Under the pieces are notes generated by a model, which saw only the letters and a list, made by a program, of their open reading frames with translations, had not been told where the DNA came from and searched no databases. Shown here in pieces: positions 8,197 through 16,993 of a stretch of 64,000 bases of DNA (positions are counted from its first letter, which is position 1; each line of letters begins with the position of its first letter). Source of the DNA: Polaribacter sp. (lineage in GTDB: Bacteria > Bacteroidota > Bacteroidia > Flavobacteriales > Flavobacteriaceae); NCBI GenBank assembly GCA_020740485.1, contig DYMN01000004.1, positions 1-64,000 of the forward strand. The letters are read 5' to 3'. The position numbers were made by a program, and so were the translations under genes.

Positions 8197-9741
8197 ATGG
8201 CAAATCAAGACGAACATTTTAAAAAGGTAATTGCGCATGCCAAAGAATATGGCTATATAGTGCAATCTAGTGAAATATACGACGGACTAAGCGCCGTTTA
8301 CGACTATTCTCACAATGGGGTAGAACTAAAAAATAACATCCGAGAATATTGGTGGAAAGCAATGGTTCAAATGAACGAAAACATTGTAGGAATAGATGCC
8401 GCAATATTAATGCATCCTACCACTTGGAAGGCTTCAGGACATGTTGATGCTTTTAATGATCCGCTTATTGACAACAAAGATTCTAAGAAACGTTACAGAG
8501 CTGATGTACTTATAGAAGATTATGCTGAAAAATTATTGCAAAAAGCACAAAAAGAAATAGATAAAGCATCAGAACGATTCGGAGCCTCTTTTGATGAAGA
8601 AATTTATAAGTCTACCAATCCACGCGTGTCCGGATATTTGACAGAGAAAGAACAAATCCTTTCTAGAATGGCTAAATCATTGGAAAAAAATGATTTATCT
8701 GACGTTAAAGAATTAATCATAGAATTGGGGATTACTTGTCCTGTGTCCGGAAGTAAAAATTGGACGGACGTAAAACAATTCAATCTGATGTTTGGGACCA
8801 AACTCGGTGCTGATGCTGAAACCGCGATGGATTTATATTTAAGACCTGAAACTGCTCAAGGAATTTTTGTAAATTTTCTCAATGTTCAAAAAAGTGGTCG
8901 AATGAAAATCCCATTTGGAATTGCCCAAACAGGAAAAGCGTTCAGAAATGAAATTGTGGCACGTCAGTTTATATTTCGAATGCGAGAATTTGAACAAATG
9001 GAAATGCAATTTTTCATTCGTCCCGGCGAACAAATGAAATGGTATGAAACGTGGAAAAACAAGCGCCTTTCTTGGCATCTTTCACTCGGGTTAGGGAAAG
9101 AAAACTATAGATTTCACAAACACGAAAAATTGGCACATTACGCTGATGCTGCGTCAGATATAGAATTTAATTTTCCTTTTGGATTTAAAGAATTAGAAGG
9201 AATACATTCTCGAACAGACTTTGACCTATCAAGTCACGAAAAATTTTCCGGCAAAAAACTCCAATATTTTGATCCGGAACTCAATGAAAGTTATGTCCCA
9301 TATGTCATTGAAACATCTATAGGATTAGATAGAATGTTTTTAGCTGTTTTCTCTAATTCTTTAGTTGATGAGGTTTTAGAAGACCAATCTGTAAGGACGG
9401 TTCTAAAATTACCCGCAGTATTAGCTCCTGTAAAAGCGGCAGTGTTTCCATTGATTAAAAAAGACGGACTTCCGGAAATAGCACATCAAATTATCAATGA
9501 ATTAAAATTGGATTTTAATACTACATATGACGATAAGGATGCCATTGGCAGAAGATATAGACGCCAAGATGCAGCAGGAACTCCTTTTTGTATTACGGTG
9601 GATCATCAAACATTAGAAGATCAAACCGTTACCATCAGACATAGAGACACTATGGAGCAAAAAAGAATTTCAATTTCCGAAATAAAAAATATTATATTTC
9701 AAGAAGTTTCTACAAGTAGCTGGTTACGAAAAATGGAGTGA
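8197..9741 (+). CDS. glyS: Glycyl-tRNA synthetase, one-chain type
   Basis: A 514-residue class II synthetase of the alpha2 type, the usual length. Motif 2 is seen in AFRNEIVARQFIFRMREFEQ, motif 3 in YVIETSIGLDRM, and the C-terminal anticodon-binding domain follows from about residue 410. The glycine-pocket region PETAQGIFVNF is present. The enzyme charges tRNA-Gly in the cytoplasm. The ATG at 8197 is the only sensible start and gives MANQDEHFKKV, as in relatives. It is preceded directly by a -7 element, with a very short or absent leader. Confidence 0.97.
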   Translation: MANQDEHFKKVIAHAKEYGYIVQSSEIYDGLSAVYDYSHNGVELKNNIREYWWKAMVQMNENIVGIDAAILMHPTTWKASGHVDAFNDPLIDNKDSKKRYRADVLIEDYAEKLLQKAQKEIDKASERFGASFDEEIYKSTNPRVSGYLTEKEQILSRMAKSLEKNDLSDVKELIIELGITCPVSGSKNWTDVKQFNLMFGTKLGADAETAMDLYLRPETAQGIFVNFLNVQKSGRMKIPFGIAQTGKAFRNEIVARQFIFRMREFEQMEMQFFIRPGEQMKWYETWKNKRLSWHLSLGLGKENYRFHKHEKLAHYADAASDIEFNFPFGFKELEGIHSRTDFDLSSHEKFSGKKLQYFDPELNESYVPYVIETSIGLDRMFLAVFSNSLVDEVLEDQSVRTVLKLPAVLAPVKAAVFPLIKKDGLPEIAHQIINELKLDFNTTYDDKDAIGRRYRRQDAAGTPFCITVDHQTLEDQTVTIRHRDTMEQKRISISEIKNIIFQEVSTSSWLRKME

Positions 9742-9845
9742 ACCCTAATGTAAAATTACAACACATTAATAGTGTTTTTTTGAACTTTTAATACAATATC
9801 TAATCATTTAATCGGTTATTTATAAAGGTCTTAATTTCTTTTATT

Positions 9846-12209
9846 TTGAAAAAGTTACTTTATTTAATATTTTCAATTATTATTTTGAGTGGTTGTTCTA
9901 CTCAAAATAATAATTTTATGAACCGTTCTTATCACCATATTACCACAAAATACAACGTACTTTATAACGGCAATCTAAAACTCACTGAAGGAATCAAGGA
10001 ACTAAACAAGAACTATCACGATAATTTTTGGGAATTATTGCCCATAGAGGCGCTCAAAATAGATGAAAGTAAAATTGAATTAAAAGGCGAAAACAAAGAA
10101 AATACGCCTTTTGATATTGCAGAAGAAAAAGCAGTAAAAGCGGTTCAAAAGCACAGTATTAATATTGGAGAAAATGAAAAAAACAAACAAATTGCCGATG
10201 CTTATTTTCTTCTGGGACGTTCAAGATATTACTCTCAACGTTTTGTCCCCGCATTAGAAGCATTTGATTATGCCATCAAACACAATCCCAAAAGCAAATT
10301 AATAAATCAGTTGAGAATATGGAAAGCAAAAACGTTATTACGTTTGCAAAATGAGGAAAACGCACTCAAAGAGCTCAAATTTTTAGAAACAAAATCAAAT
10401 TTAAAAAAAGAAGATCAAGTTAGGCTTCACGAAGCTTTAGCAATGACCTATCTCGCTTTGGATAGCACCTTACAAGCTAAAAAACATTTACAACTTGCCG
10501 CTGATTCTAAACTTGAGCCTGATCAAAAAGCCAGAGATTGGTTTGTTTTAGGACAAGTTTACAAAAAAGAAAACCAATTAGATTCGGCTCGATGGGCCTT
10601 TAATAACATCATTGAGAACAAAAAAAGTCCATTAAAATATTCGACACACGCTTATTTCCAACTTATTACAATCGCAAGCGATTCTCTGTCTCTAATAAAA
10701 TATAGAGATAAATTAAATAAATTGGCAAATAACCCTATAAGCAGTCCTTTTAAAGATGAAATTTACTTCAATTTGGCTCAAATCTATTTTAAGCAAAGTT
10801 TGGATTCTCTTGCATTACAAAACCTAAAAAAATCAATCATAGAACCGGAAGCTAAAAATTATCAAAAAGTTTTAAGTTATGAAGCATTAGGTGATTATCA
10901 TTTTAATAAAAATAATTTTATACAAGCAGCCCAATATTACGACAGTATACATCCTTTTATAGAAAATGCAAATACCAAACACATCAAAAAATTAGAGAAC
11001 AAAATCAATAACTTAGAAGATGTTGTTTTTTTTGAAAATAAAATTAAATCAAACGATAGTATACTGAAATTGGTGGCGATGGATGAAGCGGAGCGGAATA
11101 CTTTTTTTCAAAAGTATATTGACCAACTAAAAGAAGACGACAAAAAATCAGCTATAAAATTAGAAAATTCCCAAAGAGTCCAAATTGGAGCCAATACCGG
11201 AGATGACTTTTCAGACAAAAAGAATACAACAAAATGGTATTTCTATAATGAACAGGTCGTTGATTATGGAAAGAAAGAATTTTACAACGTTTGGGGAAAA
11301 AGAGAACTAAAAAACAATTGGCGTTGGCAAAATGGGAATTCATTTTCTGACGCTGAGACTGAAAATAAAAATAATTCAAATAAAACTCCTTCTAAAAAAA
11401 ATAAGGAAAATCCAAAGTATGCAATAGATACTTATTTGTCAACAATTCCTTCTAAAACTGAAGAAATTGAAAAATTAAAATCTGAAAAATCTGATGCACT
11501 ATACCAATTAGGATTAATTTATAAAGAAAAATTCGAGATTTATTCTTTAGCAAAAGATCGCTTAGAAAGTTTCTTGCAAAATGAACCCAAAGAAAAGTTA
11601 GTTTTACCAGCAAAATTTCATTTACAAAAAGTGTATGAAAAAATAGGAGACCGTAAAGCCATAGAACTAAAAGAAGATATTACAGAAAATCATGCAGATA
11701 CGCGTTATGCTGCTATGTTATTAAATAAAGAAGTTTCAAAAACAGATAGCATAAAAACCCCTGAACAACATTACGAAAAGGTGTATTGCGATTATGAATA
11801 TGAGCTTTATAATGAAGTTCTTTCTCAATGTGAAGATGCCATAAAATTATATGTAGACGAACCGATTCAACCTAAATTTGAATTATTGAAATCGTATGCA
11901 TTATTTCACACCAACGGAAAAGATAAATTTGTTGAAAGTTTGGAATTCGTAATTGCAAATTTCCCTAAAACTGAAGAGGCAAAACACGCTAAGGAAGTTT
12001 TAGATAGAATGAATGGGGTATTAAAAACAAGTGAATTAAATAAAGAATCATTACAACCAAATGAAGTAAATAAAGAGCCAATACAACCGAATGAAATAAA
12101 TAAAGAAAAAGTTCAACCCTTGAACGAAGAAGAAAAAAGACAAAAAGTATTACAAATGATTAAAGAAAAAGGAGAGCCAAATCAAGAGTTTAAAGAAAAA
12201 AATGGATAG
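9846..12209 (+). CDS. porW: T9SS TPR lipoprotein PorW/SprE
   Basis: A 787-residue lipoprotein with lipobox LSGC (Cys17) and repeated helical TPR-like units throughout, for example ADAYFLLGRSRYYSQRFVPA and a later YQLGLIYKEKF unit. The N-terminal segment NRSYHHITTKYNVLYNGN is characteristic of PorW (Porphyromonas) / SprE (Flavobacterium), a periplasmic protein needed for type IX secretion and gliding. The start appears to be TTG at 9846; no in-frame ATG lies upstream of the signal peptide. The C-terminus holds a short repeat (ELNKESLQPNEVNKEPIQPN type) where a unit of 10 to 11 residues is repeated three to four times. Bactofilin follows 31 bases later. Confidence 0.9.
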   Translation: MKKLLYLIFSIIILSGCSTQNNNFMNRSYHHITTKYNVLYNGNLKLTEGIKELNKNYHDNFWELLPIEALKIDESKIELKGENKENTPFDIAEEKAVKAVQKHSINIGENEKNKQIADAYFLLGRSRYYSQRFVPALEAFDYAIKHNPKSKLINQLRIWKAKTLLRLQNEENALKELKFLETKSNLKKEDQVRLHEALAMTYLALDSTLQAKKHLQLAADSKLEPDQKARDWFVLGQVYKKENQLDSARWAFNNIIENKKSPLKYSTHAYFQLITIASDSLSLIKYRDKLNKLANNPISSPFKDEIYFNLAQIYFKQSLDSLALQNLKKSIIEPEAKNYQKVLSYEALGDYHFNKNNFIQAAQYYDSIHPFIENANTKHIKKLENKINNLEDVVFFENKIKSNDSILKLVAMDEAERNTFFQKYIDQLKEDDKKSAIKLENSQRVQIGANTGDDFSDKKNTTKWYFYNEQVVDYGKKEFYNVWGKRELKNNWRWQNGNSFSDAETENKNNSNKTPSKKNKENPKYAIDTYLSTIPSKTEEIEKLKSEKSDALYQLGLIYKEKFEIYSLAKDRLESFLQNEPKEKLVLPAKFHLQKVYEKIGDRKAIELKEDITENHADTRYAAMLLNKEVSKTDSIKTPEQHYEKVYCDYEYELYNEVLSQCEDAIKLYVDEPIQPKFELLKSYALFHTNGKDKFVESLEFVIANFPKTEEAKHAKEVLDRMNGVLKTSELNKESLQPNEVNKEPIQPNEINKEKVQPLNEEEKRQKVLQMIKEKGEPNQEFKEKNG

Positions 12210-12240
12210 TATTTAATCATTAACTTAACCCTATATATTT

Positions 12241-12654
12241 ATGTTTGCAAGTAAAAAACCTGAAATTCCAAATATTGTATCAGCAGAAAGAAACATCACA
12301 GGAAAAGGAACCGAAATTAAAGGAGATATTACCTCTAACGGTGACTTTCGAATTGATGGCAAGGTAGAAGGAAATATCAAAACTTCCGGAAAATTAATTC
12401 TTGGTAAAGACGGGATCATTGTAGGAACGGTAAATTGTGCCAATGCTGATTTTGAAGGTAAATTCACCGGAAAATTGTATTGTACAGGTACCTTAAGTTT
12501 GAAATCTAGCGCCGAAATTGAAGGTGAAGTATTTCTGGAAAAACTATCTATCGAACCCGGTGCAATATTCAATGCCGTATGCAGTATGAAAGGAGTCAAA
12601 TCACTAAATACTACTGATGGAATCAAAACAGAATCCCAAAAAGCCGTATCGTAA
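12241..12654 (+). CDS. Bactofilin
   Basis: A 137-residue polymer-forming cytoskeletal protein. The central right-handed beta-helix covers about residues 15-115 and shows the regular G-x-I-x-G-x-(I/V) pattern, as in GDITSNGDFRIDGKVEGNI. Short disordered ends flank it. Bactofilins polymerise without nucleotide at the membrane and act in shape, wall synthesis or motility; the role here is unknown. The gene lies between porW and atpZ, and its last 38 bases overlap the start of atpZ, suggesting co-translation. Confidence 0.93.
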   Translation: MFASKKPEIPNIVSAERNITGKGTEIKGDITSNGDFRIDGKVEGNIKTSGKLILGKDGIIVGTVNCANADFEGKFTGKLYCTGTLSLKSSAEIEGEVFLEKLSIEPGAIFNAVCSMKGVKSLNTTDGIKTESQKAVS

Positions 12655-12844
12655 TTATGTAGTTTTTTCCGGTATTGCTATACAAATGGGTATTACCATT
12701 TATCTGGGTGTAATGCTCGGAAAATGGATAGATGGTAAAATGTCTTTAGAAAAAAGATATTTTACCATCTTGTTTACTTTTATTGCTATGCTAATCTCTA
12801 TCTATTCTGTTGTGGCTCAACTTAAAAGGTTTAATGAAAAGTAA
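12617..12844 (+). CDS. AtpZ/AtpI-type ATP synthase accessory protein
   Basis: A 75-residue membrane protein with two transmembrane helices (about residues 15-35 and 44-64) and the GIAIQMGITIYLGVMLGKWID segment typical of the AtpZ/AtpI family. These proteins help assemble the c-ring or support Mg2+/Ca2+ transport for F1Fo ATP synthase. The start overlaps the bactofilin end by 38 bases, and the end overlaps the next gene by 11 bases. In related genomes I expect atpB to follow; here it is about 8 kb away on the other strand (see findings). Confidence 0.85.
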   Translation: MESKQNPKKPYRNYVVFSGIAIQMGITIYLGVMLGKWIDGKMSLEKRYFTILFTFIAMLISIYSVVAQLKRFNEK

Positions 12845-13220
12845 TTTATATATAATTTTCAAGTTTATTGGATTTTTATTAGCCATTTTAATGGTTTCAT
12901 TTGCAATGCAACTACATTTTGCAAGCTTCTATGCCCATTTTAAGATATCAATTTTAATTGAAAGTTACATTGTAAATATTGTGATGGCGGTTGGTATATT
13001 TAGTTTACTTATTTTTTTGAAAGAAAAACACACCCCTATATTAGGCTTTGTATATATGGGGGGAAGTTTAATAAAGTTTGCGGTATTTTTCGCTTTTTTC
13101 AATCCAATTTTCAAAAAAGATGGAAATATTGACGCCCTAGAGTCCCTTTCATTTCTTGTGCCCTATTTTATATGTTTATTTTTTGAAACTTCCCATTTAA
13201 TAAGGTTAATCAATAAATAA
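12834..13220 (+). CDS. Small membrane protein between atpZ and the ATP synthase locus
   Basis: A 128-residue protein with four predicted transmembrane helices. The ATG at 12834 is preferred because it overlaps the atpZ stop (ATGAAAAGTAA), a typical coupling arrangement; the frame also opens at 12810. I recognise no domain. By position it corresponds to the small membrane protein commonly found between atpZ and atpB in Flavobacteriia, possibly AtpI-like, so a role in ATP synthase assembly is inferred from context only. Confidence 0.75.
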   Translation: MKSNLYIIFKFIGFLLAILMVSFAMQLHFASFYAHFKISILIESYIVNIVMAVGIFSLLIFLKEKHTPILGFVYMGGSLIKFAVFFAFFNPIFKKDGNIDALESLSFLVPYFICLFFETSHLIRLINK

Positions 13221-13265
13221 GAAGTTGTATTTACGAGTTAAATCTATCTGTTTTGTTAATGTTTA

Positions 13266-13305
13266 CACTGATTGCTCACGCTAAAGACGCGACAGGTTTG
13301 CAATT
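13266..13305 (+). repeat. Dispersed intergenic repeat, copy 1
   Basis: The segment CACTGATTGCTCACGCTAAA and the following ~20 bases match 31920-31960 with few differences (shared core CACGCTAAAGACG, then GACAGGT). It lies in the gap at the proposed left inversion boundary. Confidence 0.7.
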
Positions 13306-13368
13306 TCGAAAAAAAAATTTTAAATGACTTCATCGTGTTAAACATCACAAAGGTTAAGAAAAATATCT

Positions 13369-13376
13369 TATTTTTG
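13369..13376 (+). promoter_or_regulatory. -7 element for the lipoprotein gene at 13394
   Basis: TATTTTTG matches TAnnTTTG exactly and lies 17 bases before the ATG. The -33 region is not a clear match. Confidence 0.45.
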
Positions 13377-13393
13377 TATTTTATTTATTGCAA

Positions 13394-13969
13394 ATGCGAA
13401 AAATCCTTGGGATAATTTTAATGTTCATTTTATTTACAAATTGTTCGAAAACCTCCTTATTGAACAAAGATTTTGCATGTAGTTCAAAAAGCACAGGTAA
13501 ATCGTTACGGGAGTTCGACTTTTTTGAAAATTTTAGTGTAGAAATTCCAAAAAAATGGAAAAAATCATTTTACTACGATGACTTGCAATCCGAGATTTTC
13601 GCTGCAGATACAACTAAGGTTTTTAATGAAACCTATATGATGGAATTTGCATTGATCAACGGAAATATGCAAGCAGATGAAGTCTTTAAAAATAAAGTAA
13701 TCCAAAAAGCAGAAGCTAATCAAATTATTAAAATCAAGGATAATTTTGTTGATTTTAAAAAAAAGAAAGGATATTATTTTTACGGAAAAGAGGTCAGTCC
13801 GGAAAAGGAAATACATGTTTTTCAATATTATTTAAAAATTAATGAAACACAATATTTTATGGCGAGATCAGAAATTTTTGGAGCTGAAAATGTGTCAGAA
13901 CGTCTATGCGAATCATTGAATATTATCAACAGCATTGAATTTAAGAAGGGCAAAAAAGAAATAGATTAA
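13394..13969 (+). CDS. Lipoprotein of unknown function
   Basis: A 191-residue lipoprotein; the ATG at 13394 gives a short signal ending with lipobox Cys17 (LFTNC). A TTG codon at 13388 is less likely to be the start. The mature region is about 170 residues of mixed alpha/beta with a segment FSVEIPKKWKKSFYYD similar to PsbP/MOG1-like small lipoproteins (weak resemblance). It lies upstream of pepT on the same strand with a 118-base gap and faces the atp genes. Confidence 0.8.
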   Translation: MRKILGIILMFILFTNCSKTSLLNKDFACSSKSTGKSLREFDFFENFSVEIPKKWKKSFYYDDLQSEIFAADTTKVFNETYMMEFALINGNMQADEVFKNKVIQKAEANQIIKIKDNFVDFKKKKGYYFYGKEVSPEKEIHVFQYYLKINETQYFMARSEIFGAENVSERLCESLNIINSIEFKKGKKEID

Positions 13970-14087
13970 GTCAAAATCAGTAAGATGACCACAAATGTAC
14001 CCGTTGGGTAAAAGTTAATAAAACAATTAATCATCCGAGCTATAGCTCTCAGTGGGAGTATATAGTAAGGCTTAAATATCTTTAACC

Positions 14088-15332
14088 ATGATAAACAAAG
14101 AAGCATTAATCGATCGTTTTTTTCGATATGTCAAAATAGACACCCAATCCGATCCGGACAATGAGCAAGTATATCCGAGCACTGATAAACAATGGGATTT
14201 ATTACGATTGTTAGAAAAGGAACTCAAAGAGATAGGAATGAGTGAAGTTAGTCTTGACAAAAATGGCTATATTCAAGCTACTTTGCCTTCTAATTTGGAT
14301 TATGAAGTACCTACAATCGGGTTTATAGCTCACGTAGATACAAGTCCTGATTTTAGTGGAACGAATGTAAATCCGCAAATTCATCCCAATTACGATGGAG
14401 GAGATATAGTGCTCAATGCAGCCGAAAATATCATATTATCTCCTAAAGACTTTGAAGATATGTTGTTGTACAAAGGTCAAACTATGATTACCACCGATGG
14501 AACAACTTTATTAGGAGCAGATGACAAAGCGGGTGTTACAGAAATTATGGCCGCTATGGAGTATTTATTACAACATCCTGATATTAAACACGGAACGATT
14601 AAAGTAGGCTTCACTCCTGACGAAGAAGTAGGTCGTGGGGCTGACCAATTTGACGTAGCGAAGTTTGGAGCCGAATGGGCCTACACGATGGATGGAAGTG
14701 CTGTAGGTGAATTAGAGTATGAAAATTTCAATGCGGCTGGAGCTAAACTCATAGCTACCGGTAAAATGATCCATCCCGGTTATGCTAAAGACAAAATGCT
14801 CAATGCTGTTACTTATGCCACAGAATTTATTGATGCACTTCCGGCAAATGAAGTTCCTGAAAAAACAGAAGGGTATGAAGGTTTTTTCCATTTACACAAC
14901 ATTAAAGGGGATGTAGAACGCACAGAAGTATATTACATCATCAGAGATCACGATCGTAATAAATTTGAAGCCCGCAAAGCATTGTTTGCAAAAACTGCTG
15001 AAGATTTGAATACAAAATACGGAAAAAAAATATTTGCGACCGAGATTAAAGACCAATACTACAATATGCGAGAGATGGTAGAACCTGTGATGCATATCGT
15101 AGCTATCGCAGAACAAGCGATGTTAGATTTAGGGATTAAGCCTTTAATCAAAGCTATTCGCGGCGGAACAGACGGCTCAAGACTTTCCTACATGGGATTA
15201 CCTTGTCCTAATATTTTCGCAGGCGGACACAACTTTCACGGACGTTATGAGTTTGTTGCAGCAGAAGCCATAGAAAAGGCTACAAATGTGATTTTAAAAA
15301 TAGTTGATTTGACTAAGAATCGCAGAAAATAA
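14088..15332 (+). CDS. pepT: Peptidase T (tripeptidase)
   Basis: A 414-residue M20B metallopeptidase of the usual length. Expected dinuclear zinc-site segments are present: AHVDTSPD, GADDKAGV, TPDEEVGRGAD and, near the C-terminus, GGHNFHGRYEF. PepT removes the N-terminal residue from tripeptides in the cytoplasm, the last stage of peptide use. A terminator follows; the neighbouring atp genes are convergent. Confidence 0.96.
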   Translation: MINKEALIDRFFRYVKIDTQSDPDNEQVYPSTDKQWDLLRLLEKELKEIGMSEVSLDKNGYIQATLPSNLDYEVPTIGFIAHVDTSPDFSGTNVNPQIHPNYDGGDIVLNAAENIILSPKDFEDMLLYKGQTMITTDGTTLLGADDKAGVTEIMAAMEYLLQHPDIKHGTIKVGFTPDEEVGRGADQFDVAKFGAEWAYTMDGSAVGELEYENFNAAGAKLIATGKMIHPGYAKDKMLNAVTYATEFIDALPANEVPEKTEGYEGFFHLHNIKGDVERTEVYYIIRDHDRNKFEARKALFAKTAEDLNTKYGKKIFATEIKDQYYNMREMVEPVMHIVAIAEQAMLDLGIKPLIKAIRGGTDGSRLSYMGLPCPNIFAGGHNFHGRYEFVAAEAIEKATNVILKIVDLTKNRRK

Positions 15333-15365
15333 TAAAGGTACGTTCTTAAGTTTATTAAGAAATAG

Positions 15366-15412
15366 GCCAAGATGCAATGCTGTTATATAAATTGTATCTT
15401 GGCTTTTTTTTA
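15366..15412 (+). terminator. Rho-independent terminator after pepT
   Basis: The stem GCCAAGATGCAAT pairs with ATTGTATCTTGGC (one G-U pair) across a 12-base loop, followed by a T run. Confidence 0.85.
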
Positions 15413-15540
15413 ATAGATAACGATTATCTCCAGCTGATATATTTAACAAAAGAACATAACTGCACCTGTACGAAAGGAAAAATGTAAAACTGCTAAAAGA
15501 TTCATAATATAATAAATCCGGGTAAATATATGCTATGGAT

Positions 15541-15569
15541 AAAAAAAAATCTATAGATAAACCTATAGA
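15541..15569 (-). terminator. Terminator of the ATP synthase operon
   Basis: On the minus strand ATCTATAG, a six-base loop and CTATAGAT are followed by eight T. It lies 33 bases beyond the atpG stop. The stem is AT-rich, so termination may be weak. Confidence 0.6.
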
Positions 15570-15601
15570 TCATTTCAAAAAAAGGCTATAAATAAATATA
15601 T

Positions 15602-16462
15602 TTATCCTTTCAAAGCTTCTGCTCCACCGACAATTTCGAGGATTTCATTGGTAATAGCAGCTTGACGGGCTTTATTATAAGTCAATGTAAGCTCATTTTT
15701 TAAATCACTTGCATTATCAGTTGCCTTGTGCATAGCGGTCATACGTGCCCCGTGTTCAGCAGCATAAGAATCTCTAATGGCTTTATAGAGTTGCATTTTC
15801 AATGACTTTGGAATCAAAGTTTGAACAATTACTTCTTTTGATGGTTCAAAAATATAATCTGTTACTGCTTTTGAATCTCCTTTTGTTGCTTGAATTGGCA
15901 AGAAAACTTCATGAGTTGGTATTTGATTTCCTGCGTTTTTAAAATGATTATATACTAAATCGATTTTATCGAATTTACCTTCCACAAAAATATCCATTAT
16001 CTTTTGAGCAATAAGCGCCGTATTATCAAAAGTTAAATGGTCGAATATTGCATTGTCATTTTCAAATACTGTTACGTATTTTTTAAGCACTTCGTGTCCT
16101 TTTTTTCCTATCGTAAACACTTGAACTTCTTTTCCTTTGTAATTTTTTTCAATAATCGTACGCGTTTCTTTGACGATATTTGTATTAAATGCCCCGCAGA
16201 GACCTCTATTTGAAGTAATAGCAACAATCAACACTTTTTCAACATTTCTACCGGTTGCGAAAACGCTTCCATTATCTCCTTCTAATGTTGCACTTAAATT
16301 TTGTAATAACTCCGTTAACTTATTAGCATAGGGACGCATACTGGTAATAGCATCTTGTGCTTTTTTTAATTTAGCAGCAGATACCATTTTCATAGCACTG
16401 GTAATTTTCATCGTACTACCGACTGATGCTATTCTATTGCGTATTTCTTTAAGGTTTGCCAT
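15602..16462 (-). CDS. atpG: ATP synthase subunit gamma
   Basis: A 286-residue F1 gamma subunit. The two conserved terminal helices are intact: N-terminal ITSAMKMVSAAKLKKAQ and C-terminal YNKARQAAITNEILEIVGGAEAL. Gamma is the rotating shaft linking the catalytic head to the c-ring. It is the last gene of the cluster; beta and epsilon (atpD, atpC) are not in the window, as usual for Bacteroidota. A heptamer tandem array lies immediately upstream of the ATG and covers the expected ribosome-binding region, which is unusual. Confidence 0.97.
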   Translation of the reverse strand: MANLKEIRNRIASVGSTMKITSAMKMVSAAKLKKAQDAITSMRPYANKLTELLQNLSATLEGDNGSVFATGRNVEKVLIVAITSNRGLCGAFNTNIVKETRTIIEKNYKGKEVQVFTIGKKGHEVLKKYVTVFENDNAIFDHLTFDNTALIAQKIMDIFVEGKFDKIDLVYNHFKNAGNQIPTHEVFLPIQATKGDSKAVTDYIFEPSKEVIVQTLIPKSLKMQLYKAIRDSYAAEHGARMTAMHKATDNASDLKNELTLTYNKARQAAITNEILEIVGGAEALKG

Positions 16463-16463
16463 T

Positions 16464-16500
16464 GTTTAAGTTGGAAGTTGGAAGTTGGAAGTTGGAAACT
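16464..16500 (+). repeat. Heptamer tandem array A (TTGGAAG)4, atpG side
   Basis: Four units of TTGGAAG (the last is TTGGAAA) span 16471-16498, preceded by a decayed unit. It begins two to eight bases upstream of the atpG start codon. In relation to array B on the other side of the S23-type gene it is a near-inverted copy, differing at one base per unit (GAAGTTG against GAAGTTT). Confidence 0.9.
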
Positions 16501-16522
16501 TAAAATGATTTTTCCAAAAACA

Positions 16523-16930
16523 TCAACTTTTACCTTCATTATTTATTTTAATTCTAATCTTTTTAGAAATAGACACAAATATTGCAGTTAGTTCATTTGC
16601 TTCATTTGCAAGTGTATCAATAATTTTTGTATCTGTCCAATTTCTAAACTTAATAATTTGTAACCAAAAAAGCGACTCATCAATTTCTTCTAATACAATA
16701 TTAATTTTTGCTAAAAATTCTCGGTCACTTCTTGCTCTTTGCGATGCTCTGTAATTTGCTCCTACTGACGTTCCACTTTTAAGAAGTTGATAATTAATTA
16801 CTTTTGTTGCTTGTGAATTTGGTAAAATTTCAACTAAGTCAATTACTTTGTTAGAAAAGTTAAAAGTTCTGTCAATTAAATCATTTTTCAAAAAAATACT
16901 TTTTAAATAACTTAAAATATCCAATCCCAC
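16523..16930 (-). CDS. S23-type four-helix-bundle protein between atpA and atpG
   Basis: A 135-residue, all-helical protein of the four-helix-bundle family first met in 23S rRNA intervening sequences (S23/IVP; the Avd accessory protein of diversity-generating retroelements has the same fold). The central segment LKSGTSVGANYRASQRARSD and the following LEEIDESLFWLQII are diagnostic. The start is uncertain: GTG at 16930 or TTG at 16924, no ATG. It lies on the same strand as the atp genes and interrupts the atpA-atpG junction, bracketed by heptamer arrays. The function of free-standing members is not known; nucleic-acid binding is inferred for the family. It is unrelated to ATP synthase and looks like an insertion. 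Confidence 0.85.
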   Translation of the reverse strand: MGLDILSYLKSIFLKNDLIDRTFNFSNKVIDLVEILPNSQATKVINYQLLKSGTSVGANYRASQRARSDREFLAKINIVLEEIDESLFWLQIIKFRNWTDTKIIDTLANEANELTAIFVSISKKIRIKINNEGKS

Positions 16931-16951
16931 TACGGGATTTCAATAAAGCTC

Positions 16952-16993
16952 AACTTCAAACTTCAAACTTCAAACTTCAAACTTCAAACTTCA
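16952..16993 (+). repeat. Heptamer tandem array B (AACTTCA)6, atpA side
   Basis: Six perfect AACTTCA units. Reading on the minus strand (GAAGTTT)n, the final unit supplies the TGA stop of atpA (16993-16991). It is the near-inverted partner of array A across the S23-type gene. Confidence 0.92.

Noticed and set aside
16523-16930. ATP synthase accessory subunit
   Set aside because: It has no membrane segment and its core segment (VGANYRASQRARSD) is S23-like, unrelated to any ATP synthase subunit.
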